From: Fragum whitleyi
Taxonomy: Eukaryota; Mollusca; Bivalvia; Cardiida; Cardiidae
Direction of reading: 5' to 3'
Length of the DNA: 64,000 bases
Assembly (NCBI GenBank): GCA_948146395.1
Contig: OX411551.1
Coordinates: forward strand, 42,070,796 to 42,134,795
The notes below the pieces were generated by a model, which was not told the origin of the DNA, did no database searches, and saw only the letters and a program-made list of their open reading frames with translations. Positions 58,792 to 64,000 of this stretch are shown piece after piece. Within the stretch, counting starts at the first letter, position 1. Each line of letters begins with the position of its first letter. A program made the translations under genes and the position numbers.

Positions 58792-61288
58792 AGGAGTGAC
58801 CTCACTGGAATTTACTTCCGGAGGTCGTTGTATGGTAAAAGTAGATCTTAACGAAAAAATAGTGCGGCTTGAAAATGGCATTTTGAAGTGGAGAACAGTG
58901 ATCCACGTGCATATTTATTTGATTTTTTGCTAGTCTTGCATCTCTTCTTTAATATAAGGCTTGGTTCGATCTTTTTTGTGCACGATCCCTTTCCGGGAGG
59001 ACGAATGAGCGACGGTGGGCGTGCCCGAACTAACTGACCTCTTCATAGGTGGAAAAAAGACGGTTCCTTTACTCTGGCTTGAATAGCCCAAAAGTTAAAC
59101 CTAAAAGACCCAGTTATTTTAGTCTCAAATGATAGAACAATGAATGTAGATGAAGCGCTGGTGACGTAATATATAAACGCATTGTTATGGAATGCGCTGC
59201 AGCACCTGAAAGTTGAGCAATTTTATATAGAACAAAGAAGGCCAAAAATCGGGTGGGGTCTGACCTAGATGGTAAAAAGATCCGATTTTGAGAAAACGAA
59301 TTTTGACCTCTTCAGATAGTTGCAAATGACGTTATATTTTGTCAATAGTTTCAAAAAGTGTAAAAAATTTAATTTTAATGATTTTATCGATTTAGAATCA
59401 ATTTTTTAATTTTTTAAAAAAAATTAAAGGAAACTCCTTGTAAGTAATTCTTCTTGCATTTTTTAACTTTTGTTGGGGCTAAAATTATCATTAAGTCGGT
59501 TTTCGCGCTTTGGGTAGCAAGGATTAATTTAGTTGGTCAAGTGGATGTAATTAATTATGTAAACAATGCGATAGAATGGACATAAAAAAACCCTTACCCC
59601 ATTTAAAACCTGCGATTTTGTAATATGGGGGTATCACACAAAGGTGATCGGAAAATCGTTTTCTCGCTGCAAATCTTTAATTTACTTTGCTCAGAGTTTC
59701 GGAAATAGACATTTGCTGGTAGTAAACAGGAAATATGCCTATTTCTTCTAATTCTAAATCCCTTCTCTGGCTTGAAATCCAAACCCTTTTCACTATATGG
59801 GTAAGTTTAATTTCGAAAGAAGCCCATTTCAATATTACTTTTCTGGCGTTCGTAAAACTTCAAAGCAAAATGTCCATGCTGATAAACTTGGGAACCATTT
59901 GTTTTTCAATAGTCATGCAATTAAAAGTGAATTTTAAGTAAGAAATGGTGAGAAAATGCTTAACCCTTGCCCCGATAACGGTTTTTTCATGACTTTGTCG
60001 CAGGGGACTGGTCCTTTTTGATAGCGATTTTTTAGAGTCATTTTAACACATTTTCCAACCCGTTTTCTAAATTGAACAAGACAGTTTCAAAACACTTTTA
60101 AAAAAAGCAAATTAGAGACAAAAGCATTTGAATCAAGTTAATTTGCTAGTGGAGACATAGGGTCTTACAAGTCAAAATGATCAATTATGTAAAATGTTCT
60201 CCTCTTTATCATGTCAAGTTGTTTCTTGCAAATTGAGTGATCTTCCGTTTCTGTTACTTAAATAGTAAAGTCGTCATAGCTGAATACCTACACGTGAGTG
60301 GAATTCTCGACATGGCTAAAAATGATACAAGAGACCCATTTTCCAACCCTTAACACCCATTTAAGAATGGATTTTAATAGAAGTGGGTACCCCAAGTTCA
60401 TGTTGTAAAATGGACGTTTCTCCTTCCCGTTGCGGTTTCTAATACCTTTTATTGAGTTGTAATACAACATATCTGTTATAGAACAGAGCTTTCTAGGAGA
60501 TTTTTGACATAAAACTGCATTTTAAGAAATCAAAATGACCGGGCTCTGTCATTTTGTTTTTAAATTTCACACCCAGTATGACAATTTTGACATGTTTTTT
60601 GAGGATTGAATTTCGTTATTCCTACACATTATGTAAGTTTACGATGCACAAACTCTTAAACGATGTTTTAGATCCTGAAAAATTAAGCAAAGATTGTGGA
60701 ATTTTGAATTCCACCCTTTACTCTATATGAGCCCCTTTTCATTTCTGGGGAACGCTATTATACCATTTGATTCCTCAAAGTTACGATTTTTGAAGCTAAG
60801 ATGTCTGTTTTATTTTTTCTTTCTACTGCCATTTTGATATCTTTCAACAGAAAAAAACCTTTTTGCGCATATTTTTATGATTAAGTTCTTTTAATTGGCA
60901 TTAAAATGTGAAAATTGCGATTTTTTTTGTTAAAATTACCTCGACCTTGAATGATTAACCCCCCTTTTTATTGCCTCAAAATCAAGTTATGTTTATCATT
61001 TTTTGCTTAACAAGTTTGGATGGAGTAATAGTTCAAAATTATACTTTGAAAAATCATTCCCAATGGCTTCTTACCAAAAAATATTTGATTAAGTAATCAT
61101 GGTATATCACAAATAACAGTGCTCTGAATTCTTGCCTTTTTTCGCTAAACAGGTCATGTCCTAAAATCGTCATATTTCAGTGACAAATGCAAATATTAAA
61201 ACCTTATTGACTTAACTTTGGTCACAATACCCCCCAGCATTGAACAAAGTGTTTAGAAGTTAGAGGAATGCAAAAAGCTCTTAAATTT
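58792..61288 (+). repeat. Satellite unit 16 (L, 2497 bp)
   Basis: Long, six A. Private A at 61244 (TTGAACAAAG). Confidence 0.95.
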
Positions 61289-63785
61289 AGGAGTGACCTC
61301 ACTGGAATTTACTTCCGGAGGTCGTTGTATGGTAAAAGTAGATCTTAACGAAAAAATAGTGCGGCTTGAAAATGGCATTTTGAAGTGGAGAACAGTGATC
61401 CACGTGCATATTTATTTGATTTTTTGCTAGTCTTGCATCTCTTCTTTAATATAAGGCTTGGTTCGATCTTTTTTGTGCACGATCCCTTTCCGGGAGGACG
61501 AATGAGCGACGGTGGGCGTGCCCGAACTAACTGACCTCTTCATAGGTGGAAAAAAGACGGTTCCTTTACTCTGGCTTGAATAGCCCAAAAGTTAAACCTA
61601 AAAGACCCAGTTATTTTAGTCTCAAATGATAGAACAATGAATGTAGATGAAGCGCTGGTGACGTAATATATAAACGCATTGTTATGGAATGCGCTGCAGC
61701 ACCTGAAAGTTGAGCAATTTTATATAGAACAAAGAAGGCCAAAAATCGGGTGGGGTCTGACCTAGATGGTAAAAAGATCCGATTTTGAGAAAACGAATTT
61801 TGACCTCTTCAGATAGTTGCAAATGACGTTATATTTTGTCAATAGTTTCAAAAAGTGTAAAAAATTTAATTTTAATGATTTTATCGATTTAGAATCAATT
61901 TTTTAATTTTTTAAAAAAAATTAAAGGAAACTCCTTGTAAGTAATTCTTCTTGCATTTTTTAACTTTTGTTGGGGCTAAAATTATCATTAAGTCGGTTTT
62001 CGCGCTTTGGGTAGCAAGGATTAATTTAGTTGGTCAAGTGGATGTAATTAATTATGTAAACAATGCGATAGAATGGACATAAAAAAACCCTTACCCCATT
62101 TAAAACCTGCGATTTTGTAATATGGGGGTATCACACAAAGGTGATCGGAAAATCGTTTTCTCGCTGCAAATCTTTAATTTACTTTGCTCAGAGTTTCGGA
62201 AATAGACATTTGCTGGTAGTAAACAGGAAATATGCCTATTTCTTCTAATTCTAAATCCCTTCTCTGGCTTGAAATCCAAACCCTTTTCACTATATGGGTA
62301 AGTTTAATTTCGAAAGAAGCCCATTTCAATATTACTTTTCTGGCGTTCGTAAAACTTCAAAGCAAAATGTCCATGCTGATAAACTTGGGAACCATTTGTT
62401 TTTCAATAGTCATGCAATTAAAAGTGAATTTTAAGTAAGAAATGGTGAGAAAATGCTTAACCCTTGCCCCGATAACGGTTTTTTCATGACTTTGTCGCAG
62501 GGGACTGGTCCTTTTTGATAGCGATTTTTTAGAGTCATTTTAACACATTTTCCAACCCGTTTTCTAAATTGAACAAGACAGTTTCAAAACACTTTTAAAA
62601 AAAGCAAATTAGAGACAAAAGCATTTGAATCAAGTTAATTTGCTAGTGGAGACATAGGGTCTTACAAGTCAAAATGATCAATTATGTAAAATGTTCTCCT
62701 CTTTATCATGTCAAGTTGTTTCTTGCAAATTGAGTGATCTTCCGTTTCTGTTACTTAAATAGTAAAGTCGTCATAGCTGAATACCTACACGTGAGTGGAA
62801 TTCTCGACATGGCTAAAAATGATACAAGAGACCCATTTTCCAACCCTTAACACCCATTTAAGAATGGATTTTAATAGAAGTGGGTACCCCAAGTTCATGT
62901 TGTAAAATGGACGTTTCTCCTTCCCGTTGCGGTTTCTAATACCTTTTATTGAGTTGTAATACAACATATCTGTTATAGAACAGAGCTTTCTAGGAGATTT
63001 TTGACATAAAACTGCATTTTAAGAAATCAAAATGACCGGGCTCTGTCATTTTGTTTTTAAATTTCACACCCAGTATGACAATTTTGACATGTTTTTTGAG
63101 GATTGAATTTCGTTATTCCTACACATTATGTAAGTTTACGATGCACAAACTCTTAAACGATGTTTTAGATCCTGAAAAATTAAGCAAAGATTGTGGAATT
63201 TTGAATTCCACCCTTTACTCTATATGAGCCCCTTTTCATTTCTGGGGAACGCTATTATACCATTTGATTCCTCAAAGTTACGATTTTTGAAGCTAAGATG
63301 TCTGTTTTATTTTTTCTTTCTACTGCCATTTTGATATCTTTCAACAGAAAAAAACCTTTTTGCGCATATTTTTATGATTAAGTTCTTTTAATTGGCATTA
63401 AAATGTGAAAATTGCGATTTTTTTTGTTAAAATTACCTCGACCTTGAATGATTAACCCCCCTTTTTATTGCCTTAAAATCAAGTTATGTTTATCATTTTT
63501 TGCTTAACAAGTTTGGATGGAGTAATAGTTCAAAATTATACTTTGAAAAATCATTCCCAATGGCTTCTTACCAAAAAATATTTGATTAAGTAATCATGGT
63601 ATATCACAAATAACAGTGCTCTGAATTCTTGCCTTTTTTCGCTAAACAGGTCATGTCCTAAAATCGTCATATTTCAGTGACAAATGCAAATATTAAAACC
63701 TTATTGACTTAACTTTGGTCACCATACCCCCCAGCATTGATCAAAGTGTTTAGAAGTTAGAGGAATGCAAAAAGCTCTTAAATTT
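61289..63785 (+). repeat. Satellite unit 17 (L, 2497 bp)
   Basis: Long, six A. Private T at 63474 and C at 63723. Confidence 0.95.
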
Positions 63786-64000
63786 AGGAGTGACCTCACT
63801 GGAATTTACTTCCGGAGGTCGTTGTATGGTAAAAGTAGATCTTAACGAAAAAATAGTGCGGCTTGAAAATGGCATTTTGAAGTGGAGAACAGTGATCCAC
63901 GTGCATATTTATTTGATTTTTTGCTAGTCTTGCATCTCTTCTTTAATATAAGGCTTGGTTCGATCTTTTTTGTGCACGATCCCTTTCCGGGAGGACGAAT
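63786..64000 (+). repeat. Satellite unit 18 (partial, cut by window edge)
   Basis: First 215 bp of a unit, matching the consensus; its length class cannot be known. Confidence 0.93.

Larger units (their letters stand above)
21640..64000 (+). repeat. Tandem array of a 2.5-kb satellite unit (17 full + 1 partial)
   Basis: Seventeen complete head-to-tail units and 215 bp of an eighteenth, continuing past the right edge. Differences between units are mostly single bases, so identity is above 99% by eye. Two main length classes, L (about 2497) and S (about 2458), come from replacement of 51 nt by 13 nt near unit position 2128 plus one A in a run near position 2285. The first 474 bp is related to the dispersed element at 1721-2192. 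Two short frames (68 and 60 codons) recur in every unit only because the DNA is homogenised; neither looks like a protein. Order: L L L S S S L L S L S S L S S L L. Confidence 0.97.

Noticed and set aside
21640..64000. CRISPR-like or phage-like repeat structure
   Set aside because: Units are 2.5 kb with no short repeats and unique spacers, and the surroundings are eukaryotic.

Overview
The window is a gene-poor, AT-rich stretch of eukaryotic DNA. A mollusc, probably a bivalve, fits best: the DNA is crowded with short DNA transposons, it has a tRNA-derived SINE with a (TCAA)n tail, the common 'TTAAAGGGAGGTAATC' palindrome, and a Ser/Thr/Pro-rich secreted-type protein. No rRNA, bacterial operon, CRISPR or viral gene is seen. 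The taxon is an inference from repeat style only.

Left half (1-18522): a tandem segmental duplication. Copy A (1-7313, continuing off the left edge) and copy B (10960-18522) are largely collinear and differ by roughly 5-10% by eye. Both end in the same mucin-like coding sequence. Their main value is that seven insertions are present in one copy and absent from the other, leaving clean empty sites. A-only: two CAGTTAA-type MITEs with TA duplications (1157-1594, 3923-4156), a TTAA-flanked piggyBac-like MITE (5691-5911) and a 472-bp element related to the satellite (1721-2192). B-only: a 278-bp element with a 5-bp duplication (14646-14923), an 844-bp TA-inserting element (15356-16199) and a 1-kb mariner-like relic (17164-18164). 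Between A and B (7314-10959) lie degraded MITEs, a 157-bp near-perfect TTAA palindrome and a second copy of the 5-bp-duplication element.

Gene content: one convincing coding sequence, a 293-codon mucin-like ORF (18218-19099) preceded by a plausible splice acceptor and followed by poly(A) signals. The A paralogue (7011-7436) is cut after about 100 codons and runs into MITE sequence. 19100-21639 holds the 3' flank, a GC-rich hairpin, a diverged MITE, a local tandem duplication and a reversed SINE.

Right half (21640-64000): a tandem array of a 2.5-kb unit, 17 complete copies plus a partial one, running off the right edge. Units are nearly identical and come in two main length classes, about 2497 bp (L) and 2458 bp (S), intermingled without strict higher-order periodicity. 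The first 474 bp of the unit is homologous to the dispersed element at 1721-2192, and the array's left edge coincides with that element's 5' end. The satellite therefore appears to have grown from, or captured, a mobile element. No protein function is supported in the array.
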